From Streptomyces sp. HUAS CB01 (GTDB lineage: Bacteria; Actinomycetota; Actinomycetes; Streptomycetales; Streptomycetaceae), in contig NZ_CP129137.1 in assembly GCF_030406905.1 (NCBI RefSeq), positions 6,355,501-6,419,500 of the forward strand: a DNA stretch of 64,000 nt, read 5' to 3'. Every line of letters starts with the position of its first letter. Position 1 is the first letter of the stretch. Position numbers and translations under genes: made by a program. Shown piece by piece: positions 33,949-42,811 of the stretch. The notes beneath the pieces are model-generated. The model was not told where the DNA came from. It was given only the letters and a program-made list of their open reading frames with translations, and did no database searches.

Positions 33949-35412
33949 GTGGCAGCCAAGCCAAGGTTCCGCAAAGACGCAGATGCCGCGCCCGGCGACC
34001 AGGAGCATCCCGCCCCCGGCGACCCGGCGCACCCGGGTGACGGAGACCGCAAACACCCGGTCGACGAGACGCTCCCGCCGTTCAGGATGTTCACCAGCGG
34101 CCTGCAGCACGTGGCCGCCATGTACGCGGGTGTGGTCGCCCCGCCCATGATCGTGGGGCCCGCGGTCGGCCTCGGCGCCCGGGACACCGCGTTCCTCATG
34201 GGCGCGAGCCTGTTCACCGCGGGCATCGCCACCCTCCTCCAGACGCTGGGCTTCTGGAAGGTCGGCGCCCGGCTCCCCTTCGTCAACGGCGTCTCGTTCG
34301 CCGGTGTCACCCCGATGATCGCCATCGGCAGGGACCGGGGCCACGACGGCATCGCAGTGATCTTCGGCGCGATCCTCGTCGCCAGCGTGCTGGGCTTCGT
34401 CCTCACGCCGTACTTCTCGAAACTCGTACGGTTCTTCCCGCCCGTCGTCACCGGCACCGTCATCACGCTCATCGGTGTCTCCCTGCTGCCCGTCGCCTTC
34501 AACTGGGCCCAGGGCGGCGACCCCGCGGCCCCCGACCACGGTTCGACGGAGAACATCGGCATGGCCGCGCTCACCCTCGTGATCGTGCTCGCGCTGCGGA
34601 GACTGCTGCGCGGGTTCCTGCAGCAGATCGCCATCCTCCTCGGCCTCGTCGCCGGCACGCTCGTCGCCGTCCCGCTCGGTATGACCGGCCTGGACGCCCT
34701 GCGCGGCGCGGACGTCTTCGGCTTCCCCACGCCGTTCCACTTCGGTGCGCCGCAGTTCGAGATCGCCGCGATCGTCTCCATGTGCATCGTGATGCTCGTC
34801 TGCATGACCGAGTCCACCGCCGACATGCTGGCCCTCGGCCGGATCGTGGACCGGCCGGCGGACGAGCGGATCATCGAGGGCGGGCTGCGCGCCGACACCC
34901 TCGGCAGCGCGATCAGCCCCCTCTTCAACGGCTTCATGTGCAGCGCGTTCGCCCAGAACATCGGCCTGGTCGCCATGACGAAGGTCCGCAGCCGCTATGT
35001 CGTGGCGGCAGGCGGCGGCATCCTGATCCTGCTGGGCCTGTGCCCCGTCGCGGCCTCCGTCATCGCCCTGGTCCCGCTGCCGGTCCTCGGCGGCGCGGGC
35101 ATCGTCCTCTTCGGCTCGGTCGCCGCCAGCGGCATCCAGACGCTGGCCGCGGCGGCCCTGGAGAAGGGCGAGAACGCACTGATCGTGGCGGCCTCCGTGG
35201 GCATCGGGCTGATCCCGATCGCGGCACCGGAGTTCTACCACGCCTTCCCGAAGGACCTGCTGGTGGTGCTCGACTCCGGTATCTCGACCGGCTGCGTGGT
35301 CGCCATCGTGCTTAACCTGGCCTTCAACCACCTCGGCCGCGACCGGGCCCGGGCCGCCGGGGCGTCACCGTCCGAGGCGCACCGCGAGCCGGATCCGGTC
35401 CCGGTGCACTGA
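33949..35412 (+). CDS. NCS2 family purine (urate/xanthine) permease
   Basis: A 487-residue membrane transporter with a charged, Pro-rich N-terminus (about 40 residues) and around 12-14 hydrophobic segments. NCS2 blocks include GLQHVAAMYAGVVAPPMIVG, FPPVVTGTVITLIGVSLLPV, the ESTADMLALGRIVDRP region with the key Glu, and SAFAQNIGLVAMTKVRSRYV. The GTG start has GGAGGA at 33937-33942. Context with uricase and a deaminase points to urate or xanthine import rather than uracil. Confidence 0.9.
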   Translation: MAAKPRFRKDADAAPGDQEHPAPGDPAHPGDGDRKHPVDETLPPFRMFTSGLQHVAAMYAGVVAPPMIVGPAVGLGARDTAFLMGASLFTAGIATLLQTLGFWKVGARLPFVNGVSFAGVTPMIAIGRDRGHDGIAVIFGAILVASVLGFVLTPYFSKLVRFFPPVVTGTVITLIGVSLLPVAFNWAQGGDPAAPDHGSTENIGMAALTLVIVLALRRLLRGFLQQIAILLGLVAGTLVAVPLGMTGLDALRGADVFGFPTPFHFGAPQFEIAAIVSMCIVMLVCMTESTADMLALGRIVDRPADERIIEGGLRADTLGSAISPLFNGFMCSAFAQNIGLVAMTKVRSRYVVAAGGGILILLGLCPVAASVIALVPLPVLGGAGIVLFGSVAASGIQTLAAAALEKGENALIVAASVGIGLIPIAAPEFYHAFPKDLLVVLDSGISTGCVVAIVLNLAFNHLGRDRARAAGASPSEAHREPDPVPVH

Positions 35413-35432
35413 AGCGCCGCCGCCACTGGCGT

Positions 35433-35464
35433 ACGGCGACGGCGCCCCGGCGCGCCGTCGCCGT
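35433..35464 (+). terminator. Hairpin terminator after the permease gene
   Basis: A perfect 13-bp stem (35433-35445 with 35452-35464) and 6-nt loop, 21 bp past the permease stop. Confidence 0.75.
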
Positions 35465-35496
35465 CGCGGTGCGGCGTCAGGGACGGGTTCGGGCAC

Positions 35497-35558
35497 GGCC
35501 CGTCGGCCCGTCGGCCCGTCGGCCCCCAAGCCCCCGACTCCCCGACTCCCCGACTCCC
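35497..35558. repeat. Two adjacent 8-bp triplet repeats
   Basis: GGCCCGTC occurs three times in tandem (35497-35520) and, 14 bp on, CGACTCCC occurs three times in tandem (35535-35558). They lie in the non-coding space between the permease terminator and the convergent TIGR03086 gene. Slippage-type microrepeats; no function is evident. Confidence 0.85.
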
Positions 35559-35650
35559 CGGCTTCCCCGGCCCCACGGAGCCCTGGGGCGGTCTGCGGCC
35601 GGACGGGACCTGGGACCCCGGTGCACGGGCCCCTGCCCCGCAGCCCCGTC

Positions 35651-36391
35651 TCAGTCCCCGGGACGCCAGTCCGGCCGGCGGCCGCTGAGGCCGATGACCC
35701 GGTCGAGCAGCGGGGCGTCGTCCGGTACGGGGACGACCGGGCCGAACATCCCGTCGCGGCCGCCGTCGTCCGCGGCCGGGGCCATCAGTCCGTACGACAC
35801 CCGCAGACCGGCCTCGTCGGGCGTGTAGTCCTGGCCCGTGGCGCGCGCCAGGTCCCAGCCGTGGACCAGGAGCTCGTTGAGGGCGACCCTCCCCGCGGCC
35901 GCCGCCGGGAAGGTGATCCCGCCCGCCCGGGTGTCGCCGTCCCAGGCGCCGGGTGCACGCCAGGCGGTCACCAGCTCGTCCAGCAGCCTCGGCAGTTCCG
36001 CGCGCCAGTCGTCCGCCAGGACCCACTCCACGGCGCCCGGGTCGACCGCGGTCGACGGCCCGAGGTCCTTGCGCGCGGCGTCCCGGAAGGCCGCCGACAG
36101 CCCGATGACATGGGCGAGGAGTTCCCGTACCGCGTACTTCGGGCACGGGGTCGGCTCCCCGAGGCTCGCGTCCGTGACCCCCTCGGCCAGATGGGCCAGC
36201 GCGGTGGCCACCGCGCCCAGGTCCGGCGTCTCCGTTCCGGCCGTGCCGGTCGTTCCGGTCGTGCCGGCCGTGCCCGTCGTGCCGTCCATGCCGTCCATGC
36301 CGTCCACTCCGTTCCTGCCCAGCCTGCCGGGCGGGCTGTCCGTGCTGTCGGTCCCCAGGAAGTGCGGACCGATCGACGGGCCGGAACTCAT
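35651..36391 (-). CDS. TIGR03086/maleylpyruvate isomerase-type (DinB-fold) protein
   Basis: A 246-residue protein of the DinB/mycothiol-dependent metalloenzyme fold. Family blocks are LLAHVIGLSAAFRDAAR and LNELLVHGWDLARATGQ, each with a probable metal His, and SYGLMAPAADD near the end. Residues 26-55 are a Gly-Thr-Met/Ala repeat (GMDGMDGTTGTAGTTG) encoded by 9-bp repeats, unusual for the family. An internal ATG within that stretch could be the true start, since the ATG at 36391 has a weak ribosome binding site. Confidence 0.75.
   Translation of the reverse strand: MSSGPSIGPHFLGTDSTDSPPGRLGRNGVDGMDGMDGTTGTAGTTGTTGTAGTETPDLGAVATALAHLAEGVTDASLGEPTPCPKYAVRELLAHVIGLSAAFRDAARKDLGPSTAVDPGAVEWVLADDWRAELPRLLDELVTAWRAPGAWDGDTRAGGITFPAAAAGRVALNELLVHGWDLARATGQDYTPDEAGLRVSYGLMAPAADDGGRDGMFGPVVPVPDDAPLLDRVIGLSGRRPDWRPGD
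36228..36312. repeat. 9-bp coding repeat in the TIGR03086 gene
   Basis: Variants of the 9-mer (T)GCCGTCCA / GTGCCGGTC repeat at least eight times. Read leftward they encode alternating Gly, Thr, Met, Asp and Ala triplets. The repeat lies at the N-terminal end of the protein ahead of the conserved fold. Confidence 0.7.
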
Positions 36392-36742
36392 CGGTGGGAG
36401 TCCCGCGGTGCCCGGCGCCGTGACCGGAAGGGCCCACCGGCTCCCGACACGCCCTGCACGGCGCCTCGCCGCGTTGCCGCCCCCGGGTGCGTCCGGTACG
36501 AGGGCGATGCTCCGCGGCGCGCCGCACCGCACCGGACACCCCGACCTTCCCGGCGGACCCCGGCAGACCTCCCCTGCCACGGCACAGCGGGCCGGACCCG
36601 CCCGCGGGGAACCCCGGGCGCGCCACCGCCGGGCCCGTACGGTGCCGCCGCGTCGCACGGTCCGGCGGCCGCTCTCGCCCGATCGGGCCATCCTCCGCCG
36701 GGCAAGCGCCCCTGCCCCGGTGTACGCCCATACGCTCCCCAG
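36392..36742. other. Divergent intergenic region
   Basis: About 350 GC-rich bases between the leftward TIGR03086 gene and the rightward 720-residue gene. No clear promoter hexamers, operators or hairpins were recognised. Confidence 0.4.
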
Positions 36743-38905
36743 GTGACCCGTACCACTGCCCTGAACACCGGCCTCGACGCATTCCTCGACTGGGCGGAGA
36801 CGGAGCGGAAGACCGTCCTGCCGCCCCGCCCCGCGGACGCGGTGCTGACCCTGCTGGCGCTGCACGGCGCCGACCGCCGGGCGGGCGTCCCCGAGCCGAC
36901 GCCCGAGCTGGTGCGCCGGGTGCTCGCCGAGGACCTGCCCCTGCTGCTGTGGGCGAGCCCGGACGAGACCGACGCCGTCCCGTCCGTCCTCACCGCGCTC
37001 ACCGACCGCGTCCGCGACGCCGGCCGGCTGAACGCCAAACGTCATGCGCGAGTCCTCGCCGCGGTCGACGACGCCGTACCCGTGTTCGTACGTGCCCTCG
37101 GCGACCCCCGGAATCTGACCTGGCCCCGCTGGTACGCGTCGCTGCTGCGGGCGGACGGGGTCGACGCGGACGACCCCGAGGCGGTGCGCGCCTGGCTGGC
37201 CGCGCTCGCCGCCGCGCCCCATGCGGAGCGGCCCGCGCTTCCCGAACCCCTGCACCGCTCGGACGTCACGGCCGCCACCTTCGCCGCCCGCATCCGGCTC
37301 ACCGACGCGCTGCTGTCGGCCTTCGCCCACGACGTGGAAGGGCCCTCGCCGGCGGGGCCGCTGCTGCCCGCGACACCCGTCCTGGAGGCCGCCCGCCCCG
37401 AGGAGGCGCTGACGTCGGAGCTGGAGGCGCTGGCGGTGGCCCTGACCGACCGCTGGACGGCCGCGGGCCTCGCCGAGGCCCTCTCCGGCCCGTACGAGGG
37501 TCTCGCCCCCGGCCCCGAGGCGCTGCCCCATGTCGTCCTCGCCGACCGCTTCCTCGACGAACACCTCGACCAGCACGGGGACTCCGCGATCCCGCTGCCC
37601 CCACCGGCCGCCGTGCCCGGGTCCGGTGAGATCCGGGCGCTGCTGCACGCGGCCCCGCTGCCCGCGGCACTCGCGGCCGGGAGCGACGACGTCCGGGACC
37701 TCGCCGAGCAGTGCGGGTTCCCCGGTCCGGCGGAGGCCGTCTGGACCGACGGCACCCCGCAGGAACTCGTCGAGCTCGGTGCCGACGTCCTCGCCGCCGT
37801 CGTGGAGCGCATCGCCGCCGGGTCCGCCCCGGACAGCGCCGCCGACGAGGAGTACGCCCTCGACGCGGCGCATGTGCTCTACGGGCTGTACGCCCGCGGC
37901 GGCACCCCCGAGTCCGTGGCGCGCAAGGCGTCCGGCCACACCGACCTGACCGTCCCGCCCGAACTCGAGGACGCCCCCGCGACCGTCCCTGCCTCGGCCC
38001 CGCCCGGGTACGAGACCCCGGCGCTCGCCGAACTGTCCGCACTGCTCGGCCTCCCCGGTCTCACCGAGGAGGACCGCTCGGTGGTCGACGGCCCGGCACG
38101 TGCGCTCGCCGAGGTGGTCGACGAGCTGACCCGGACCGGCTGTGTCTTCCGCACCGGCGACACCTACGGGCTCACCCCGCTCGGCAACGCCGTCGTCCGC
38201 CACGTCCTCGCCGTGGGCCATGTCGCCGCGCCCGACGAGCACGAGATCACCTCGTGGGACGCCGCACGGACCGTCGCGGCCGTCCAGTACTGGCCACCGG
38301 CCGTCGCCGCGGCGGCCGTCACCGCGTGGACGACGGCCAGGGGCGCCACCGACCCGGTGTGGAGCGAGCTGCTGGACGCCGTCTCCGCGGCCAAGTCCGC
38401 CGACTTCTACCGCACGCTGACGACGGGTCTCTTCGACCGGCTGGATCGCGCGCGCATCCCCGACGGGCCCCTGCGGGCCGCCCTCACGGACCCCGTCACC
38501 GGCGCCCACGCCCACCGGCTCCTCCGCTCCCGGGGCGAACCCGCCGACGAGGGCCTCGTGCCCCTCACCGCCCGGGCCACGCTCCTGCTGGAGGACCTGG
38601 ACGCCCGCTGGACCGCGGACATGCGGGTGTTCGTGGCCGCCGCCGACGAGGACCGCGCCCCCGAGCCGGCCCCCACCGCTCTCATCGACGCCTTCGACGA
38701 GGCCGCCGCCGGCTGGCCGGGCGGCGCCGCCTCCCTGCTGCCGGCGCTGACGGAGGTCGATCCGGCGAGCGCGGTCCGCGTCCTGGAGGACCTGCGTGGC
38801 CGTCACCCGGACGGCAGGGTGGCAGACTTGGCGGCACACGCCGTGAAGACGGCGAAGGCGACGGCGAAACGGTCCGCGGCACACCACCGCGGCACGGGAG
38901 GGTGA
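36743..38905 (+). CDS. Large protein of unknown function
   Basis: A 720-residue soluble protein, GTG start. It is rich in Ala, Leu, Asp and Glu with long amphipathic helices and no signal peptide or membrane segment. A winged-helix-like stretch is visible near residues 440-480 (VVDELTRTGCVFRTGDTYGLTPLGNAVVRHVLA). The C-terminal 60 residues (DPASAVRVLEDLRGRHPDGRVADLAAHAVKTAKA) look like a HEAT-type helical repeat. No enzyme motif was found. Its stop overlaps or adjoins the SelW-like gene, so the two probably act together. Confidence 0.75.
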   Translation: MTRTTALNTGLDAFLDWAETERKTVLPPRPADAVLTLLALHGADRRAGVPEPTPELVRRVLAEDLPLLLWASPDETDAVPSVLTALTDRVRDAGRLNAKRHARVLAAVDDAVPVFVRALGDPRNLTWPRWYASLLRADGVDADDPEAVRAWLAALAAAPHAERPALPEPLHRSDVTAATFAARIRLTDALLSAFAHDVEGPSPAGPLLPATPVLEAARPEEALTSELEALAVALTDRWTAAGLAEALSGPYEGLAPGPEALPHVVLADRFLDEHLDQHGDSAIPLPPPAAVPGSGEIRALLHAAPLPAALAAGSDDVRDLAEQCGFPGPAEAVWTDGTPQELVELGADVLAAVVERIAAGSAPDSAADEEYALDAAHVLYGLYARGGTPESVARKASGHTDLTVPPELEDAPATVPASAPPGYETPALAELSALLGLPGLTEEDRSVVDGPARALAEVVDELTRTGCVFRTGDTYGLTPLGNAVVRHVLAVGHVAAPDEHEITSWDAARTVAAVQYWPPAVAAAAVTAWTTARGATDPVWSELLDAVSAAKSADFYRTLTTGLFDRLDRARIPDGPLRAALTDPVTGAHAHRLLRSRGEPADEGLVPLTARATLLLEDLDARWTADMRVFVAAADEDRAPEPAPTALIDAFDEAAAGWPGGAASLLPALTEVDPASAVRVLEDLRGRHPDGRVADLAAHAVKTAKATAKRSAAHHRGTGG

Positions 38906-38913
38906 GGCGCCAG

Positions 38914-39234
38914 GTGCCCGAGGCGGACGAGGCGCCCGGACCCGGGGCGGATCGGGGAACGGCCGGGCACCGGCTGCAGATCGAGTACTGCACCCAGTGC
39001 CGCTGGCTGCCCCGCGCCGCCTGGCTCGCCCAGGAGCTCCTCGGCACGTTCGACCGATCCGAGCTCAACGAAGTGGCGCTGAAGCCCGGGATCGGGGGCG
39101 TGTTCGTCGTACGCGTCGACGGCGAGGTCGTCTGGGACCGCCGTGAGCAGGGCTTTCCCGAGCCCACCGCGGTGAAGCGGGCCGTCAGGGACCGGGTCGC
39201 GCCCGGGAGGACGCTGGGCCACAGCGAACGGTAG
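38914..39234 (+). CDS. SelT/SelW/SelH-like (Rdx) protein
   Basis: A 106-residue thioredoxin-fold protein. The CxxC redox motif is in QIEYCTQCRWLPRAAWLAQELL, where selenoprotein W relatives carry Cys-x-x-Cys or Sec. The block VALKPGIGGVFVVRVDGEVVWDRREQGFPEPTAVKRAVRDRV is the diagnostic Rdx C-terminal half. The GTG at 38914 was chosen; a GTG at 38902 that overlaps the previous stop as GTGA is the alternative. Probably a thiol-redox protein; the partner is unknown. Confidence 0.85.
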   Translation: MPEADEAPGPGADRGTAGHRLQIEYCTQCRWLPRAAWLAQELLGTFDRSELNEVALKPGIGGVFVVRVDGEVVWDRREQGFPEPTAVKRAVRDRVAPGRTLGHSER

Positions 39235-39386
39235 GCGGCGGACCGGCCTCCCGCCGCGGCGGTCTCCGCCGCCGTCGCCCCTGCCGTCGCCTTCGTTCGG
39301 TCCCCTGCCCTCCGCCCTCTTGCCCGGTGCGGCCGGACTGTGCGATACAGGTCTGGACCAATGCCCCGGCGGACGGAGGCAGTCCG

Positions 39387-40361
39387 GTGCAACGCCCCCT
39401 GTTCTTCCCCGTGTTGACGTGCGCGTCCGCACTGCTGCTCACGGCGTGCGGCGGCGACGCCCGGGCCGCGGACACCCGCAGCCCCTCCGTGCCGAGCGGC
39501 GTCACCGCCCAGGCGAGCAGTGCCACGTCCGTGCACGTCATGTGGGAGCACGCCACGGACGACACCGGCGTGAGCGGCTACGAGGTCTTCCGCGCCGGCA
39601 CGAAGGTGAAGTCCCTCCCGGCGGCCACGCACATGACCGACATCGACGGCCTCGCCCCCTCCACCGCCTACGCGTTCACGGTCCGCGCCCTCGACGGCGC
39701 CGGCAACGCGTCGGCGCACAGCGCGCCGGTCCCCGTCACCACACTCGCCCCCGCCGTCGAGGACCGGCGCCCGCCCGGCCGCCCCGGAGCGCCGACGGGG
39801 CGGGCCGAGGGGAGCCGTGCGGTCACCCTGTCCTGGGGGGCCTCGGCCGACGACCGCGGAGTGACGGCGTACGACGTCTACCAGGCGGACTCCCGCATCC
39901 ACAGCGTGCCCGGCACCACCACCACGGCCCGGGTCACGGGCCTGCGTCCCGGCACGGTCTACACGTTCACCGTCCGTGCCCGGGACGCGGCCGACAACAC
40001 CTCACCCGACAGCGCCCCGCTCGACCTGACGACCGCCACGGCTCCGGGCGGCGGCCCCAACACGGCCCCCACCCGGCTCACCGCCGTCATCCGGCCCTCG
40101 GCGCCCCCGGCCCACGCGGTCGAGCTGACCTGGACACCCCCGGCCACCGGCGCCCCGGTCCGGGAGCACCAGCTCTTCCTCAACGGCAGACTCGCCACCA
40201 CGATCGTCTGGGGGGCCGAACCGCCGCCCGGTCCGGCCACCTACACCCTCACCGTGACCGACCCGCCGGGCACCCGCTACTCGCTGAAACTGCGCGCCAG
40301 GCTCCCGGACGGGAACTGGGGGGACTTCTCGGCGCAGCGGACCGTGGTGGTGGGGGACTGA
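39387..40361 (+). CDS. Lipoprotein with three fibronectin type III domains
   Basis: A 324-residue lipoprotein with lipobox LLLTAC (Cys21) and GTG start behind GGAGG. Two clear fibronectin type III domains share PSVPSGVTAQASSATSVHVMW / PGAPTGRAEGSRAVTLSWGAS openings, GVSGYEVF / GVTAYDVY and TAYAFTVRALDGAGNAS / TVYTFTVRARDAADNTS. A third, more diverged one follows (PTRLTAVIRPSAPPAHAVELTWTPP). No catalytic domain is attached. It is likely a surface adhesion or carbohydrate-associated protein. Confidence 0.87.
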   Translation: MQRPLFFPVLTCASALLLTACGGDARAADTRSPSVPSGVTAQASSATSVHVMWEHATDDTGVSGYEVFRAGTKVKSLPAATHMTDIDGLAPSTAYAFTVRALDGAGNASAHSAPVPVTTLAPAVEDRRPPGRPGAPTGRAEGSRAVTLSWGASADDRGVTAYDVYQADSRIHSVPGTTTTARVTGLRPGTVYTFTVRARDAADNTSPDSAPLDLTTATAPGGGPNTAPTRLTAVIRPSAPPAHAVELTWTPPATGAPVREHQLFLNGRLATTIVWGAEPPPGPATYTLTVTDPPGTRYSLKLRARLPDGNWGDFSAQRTVVVGD

Positions 40362-40398
40362 GGCGCGTCCCGGCCACCGCACCGGCGCCGCCCCCTGC

Positions 40399-40740
40399 TT
40401 CAGCGCACCGCGGAGGGCCCGCCGGTCGTCGTGGTCCCGGCCGCCGGGGGAGTGGACGGGCTCGCCGTGGCCGCGGCAGCCGGGAATACCGGCGACCTGC
40501 ACCGGCACGGCGCTGTCGGCGGCGGTCCCGTTCCCCAGCCGGCCCAGGGAGTTGCTGCCCCAGGCGCGCACCGTGCCGTCACCCATGAGCGCCGGACTGT
40601 GGCTGTCCCCGGCCGCGACGGCCGGCGCGCCCGCCGCGCAACCCCGCGGGCCTGCCGCGGACGCACCGGGCACCGACACCGACACCGACAACACCACGGA
40701 AAGCCCCGCCAGCAGAGCGTCGGTCGACTTCCCGGCATGA
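40399..40740 (-). pseudogene. Remnant of a secreted RCC1-repeat protein gene
   Basis: One leftward frame reads a signal-like stretch (DALLAGLSVVLSVSVSVPGASA). It is followed by AVAAGDSHSPALMGDGTVRAWG and SNSLGRLGNGTAADSAVPVQV, a single perfect RCC1/ATS1 repeat unit. The only ATG near the signal (40738-40740) is in a different frame from the repeat. After the one repeat the frame loses similarity. Full RCC1 proteins have seven or so repeats. This looks like a decayed, truncated copy. Confidence 0.55.
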
Positions 40741-40866
40741 CGGTGCGCATCGACGGCAGGCCCGTCGGGCGGACAGGGGGCGGGTGGCACGGCCCCGGAA
40801 CGCGGTGGTCCCCCGCGTGGGGCCCGCACGGCGACCGGGCGCACGCACGGTATCGGCGTCGGTCCT

Positions 40867-41715
40867 TCAGGAGGTCCGGAGCGGGGTGCCGGGGGCGGGC
40901 GACACGGGTACGAACCGCACCCGGAACATCTTCGGCCACCACTTGCCGGTCAGCAGGAACTGATCCGTTTCCGGGATCGCCGCGATCCCGTTGAGGACGT
41001 CCGTGCGCCGCCGCTCGGCCGCGCCGATCAGGCCGGACGCGGCGATCTCCCCCGTCACCCGTCCGCTGCCGGCGTCGATCCGTACGATCCGGTCGGTGGG
41101 CCAGACGTTGGCGTACACGAGGTCGCCGACGCACTCCAGCTCGTTGAGCCGGTCCACCCGCCGGCCGTCGAGGGTGACGACGACCGAGCCCGTCCTCCGG
41201 AGGGTCCCGGGGTCGCGGAACACGAGCCGGGACGAGCCGTCGCTCGTCACCAGACGGTCGTGCCGCGACTGGTGGCACACCCCCCAGCCCTCACCGTCGT
41301 ACGGGACCCGGCGGAGCTCGGTCAGCGTCCTCGCGTCGCGTTCGATCGCGACGCCGTCGCGCCAGGTGAGCTGCCACAGCGTCGGTCCCATGACCGTCAT
41401 CCCCTCACCGAACAGCGGCGCCGCCAGCCGCTCGTGCCGGGAGGGCGGGGCACCCGGCGGACCGGACCCGATCGCCGACCGGCCGCTGACACCCGTGCTC
41501 TCGTAGAGCCTGCCGTGGGCCATCTCCAGGCCCTGGGTGAAGGCGTCCGGGTCGTGCGGCAGGGTCTCGACGACCTCCACCCGCAGCCGCTCGACCGGCG
41601 CCGCCCGTCCGTTCACCCCCGGCGCCCCGTCATCGGCACCGCCCGCCCCGCAGGACGTCACGGCCCCCGCGGCGAGGACCAGGGCGGCCAAGGGGGCCAC
41701 GCACGCGACACGCAT
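40867..41715 (-). CDS. Glutaminyl-peptide cyclotransferase-like lipoprotein
   Basis: A 282-residue bacterial (plant-type) glutaminyl cyclase. It has a lipobox AVTSC (Cys22) and the family blocks HDPDAFTQGLEM, YESTGVSGRS, LFGEGMTVMG, LWQLTWRDGVA, LNELECVGDLVYANVWPTDRIVRID and VLNGIAAIPETDQFLLTGKWW. These form the five-bladed propeller that converts N-terminal Gln to pyroglutamate. The region after YESTGVSGRS is shorter and more polar than usual. It is predicted to act outside the membrane. Confidence 0.87.
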   Translation of the reverse strand: MRVACVAPLAALVLAAGAVTSCGAGGADDGAPGVNGRAAPVERLRVEVVETLPHDPDAFTQGLEMAHGRLYESTGVSGRSAIGSGPPGAPPSRHERLAAPLFGEGMTVMGPTLWQLTWRDGVAIERDARTLTELRRVPYDGEGWGVCHQSRHDRLVTSDGSSRLVFRDPGTLRRTGSVVVTLDGRRVDRLNELECVGDLVYANVWPTDRIVRIDAGSGRVTGEIAASGLIGAAERRRTDVLNGIAAIPETDQFLLTGKWWPKMFRVRFVPVSPAPGTPLRTS

Positions 41716-41902
41716 GTCCCGCACCCTCGCACGACGCCCCGGCCCCGGGCGGTGTCCCTGCAGCGGCTCACCGGGGGATTCGCCCCCATGCCGTATCACC
41801 GTGCCGCGCTCCCCGGACGCGGGCGAGCTCCCGGACGGCGCGGTGCCGTCCGGGAGCTCGCCCGTACCTCGGTGGTGCCGCCGTGCGAGGCGGTCAGTCC
41901 GG

Positions 41903-42811
41903 TCAGCCCCGCTGCGAGGCGTTGCGCCGGCGCTTCGCGACGACCAGCGCGCCACCGCCGAGCAGCAGCAGACCGCCGGTCGCGGTCAGCAGGACCGCCG
42001 TTCCGTCGGAGGAGCCGGTGTCGGCCAGCGAGGGCCCGGAGTCCTTGTCGTCGTCCGAGTCGTCGTGGTCGGACTTGCCGCCGTCCCCGTGGTCGTCGTC
42101 ATCGTCGTCGTCGTAGTCGTCGTCGTGGCCGCGACCGTCGTGGTCGTCACTGCCGTTGTGGCCGTGGTCGTCGTCACCGCCGCCGGGACGCCCGTGGTCG
42201 TCGTCACCGCCGCCGGGGCGCCCGTGGTCCCCGTCCCCGTGGTCCCCGTCCCCGTCCCCGTCGCCGTCGCCGTCCCCGTCGATGGTCACCCGGACGGTGA
42301 GGACGAGGTCGGACCGCGCGCCGCTGAGCTGGAAGTAGTAGGCGCCCTCCCGCGTTCCCTCGGGGACGGTGAAGGTCGCGTCCACGACGCCGTTCGCGTC
42401 GGCGGTCCACGTTCCGAGCGTCACGACGGGCCGGTCGCCCCGGCCGGTCGACATGGTGGTGGACGGGCTCGGCGAGGGGCTGGACTTGGGGTCGGCCGCG
42501 GTGAAGGTCTGCGGGACGGCCGCGGAACGGCCCAGCGCGGCCGCGCCGCCGGGTCCGCCGGCACCGCCACCGCCACCGCCACCGCCCACGGGCACGAGGC
42601 GGCCGGTGGTCTGCTCATTCGGAGTGAAGCCCCGTCCGAGGAAGTCGACCACCTGGCCGAGCTCCAGGACGAGGTCCACGTCCTCGACGGTCAGATTGGG
42701 GGCGGGCGGGTACTGCGCGAAGGCCGGCTGGGCGGCGATCAACGGGGCTGCGGCAACAAGGCTTGCGGCAGCGGCGGCCACGACGAGTCGCCGTACGGAG
42801 CGTCTGGGCAT
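41903..42811 (-). CDS. Sortase-anchored (LAxTG) wall protein with Asp/His/Gly-rich repeat
   Basis: A 302-residue surface protein. A signal peptide ends at AQPAFA (about 32). A folded region has LTVEDVDLVLELGQVVDFLGRGF and VTLGTWTADANGVVDATFTVPEG, an Ig-like beta pattern. Residues 176-261 are an acidic repeat built of DGDG, DDDHG, HGRPGGG and DDHD units. A class E-type sorting signal LADTG (from 262), a membrane helix and KRRR end the protein. AAGGAG precedes the ATG. The acidic His-rich spacer should bind Ca2+ or transition metals and extend the protein through the wall. Confidence 0.88.
   Translation of the reverse strand: MPRRSVRRLVVAAAAASLVAAAPLIAAQPAFAQYPPAPNLTVEDVDLVLELGQVVDFLGRGFTPNEQTTGRLVPVGGGGGGGGAGGPGGAAALGRSAAVPQTFTAADPKSSPSPSPSTTMSTGRGDRPVVTLGTWTADANGVVDATFTVPEGTREGAYYFQLSGARSDLVLTVRVTIDGDGDGDGDGDGDHGDGDHGRPGGGDDDHGRPGGGDDDHGHNGSDDHDGRGHDDDYDDDDDDDHGDGGKSDHDDSDDDKDSGPSLADTGSSDGTAVLLTATGGLLLLGGGALVVAKRRRNASQRG
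42026..42286. repeat. Simple-sequence coding repeat (GTC/GTCGTC, GTCCCC)
   Basis: The plus strand shows runs of GTCGTC, GTCCCC and a repeated 27-bp unit encoding GDDDHGRPG. It encodes the Asp/His/Gly spacer of the wall protein and is prone to length variation. Confidence 0.85.

Noticed and set aside
30497..33964. Minus-strand open frame of over 1100 codons opposite the urate genes
   Set aside because: It lies wholly opposite well-supported purine genes and has the Gly/Val/Arg-heavy composition of a GC-rich shadow frame.
42026..42286. Intergenic satellite repeat
   Set aside because: The repeat is inside an intact reading frame with signal peptide and sorting signal, so it is a coding repeat.
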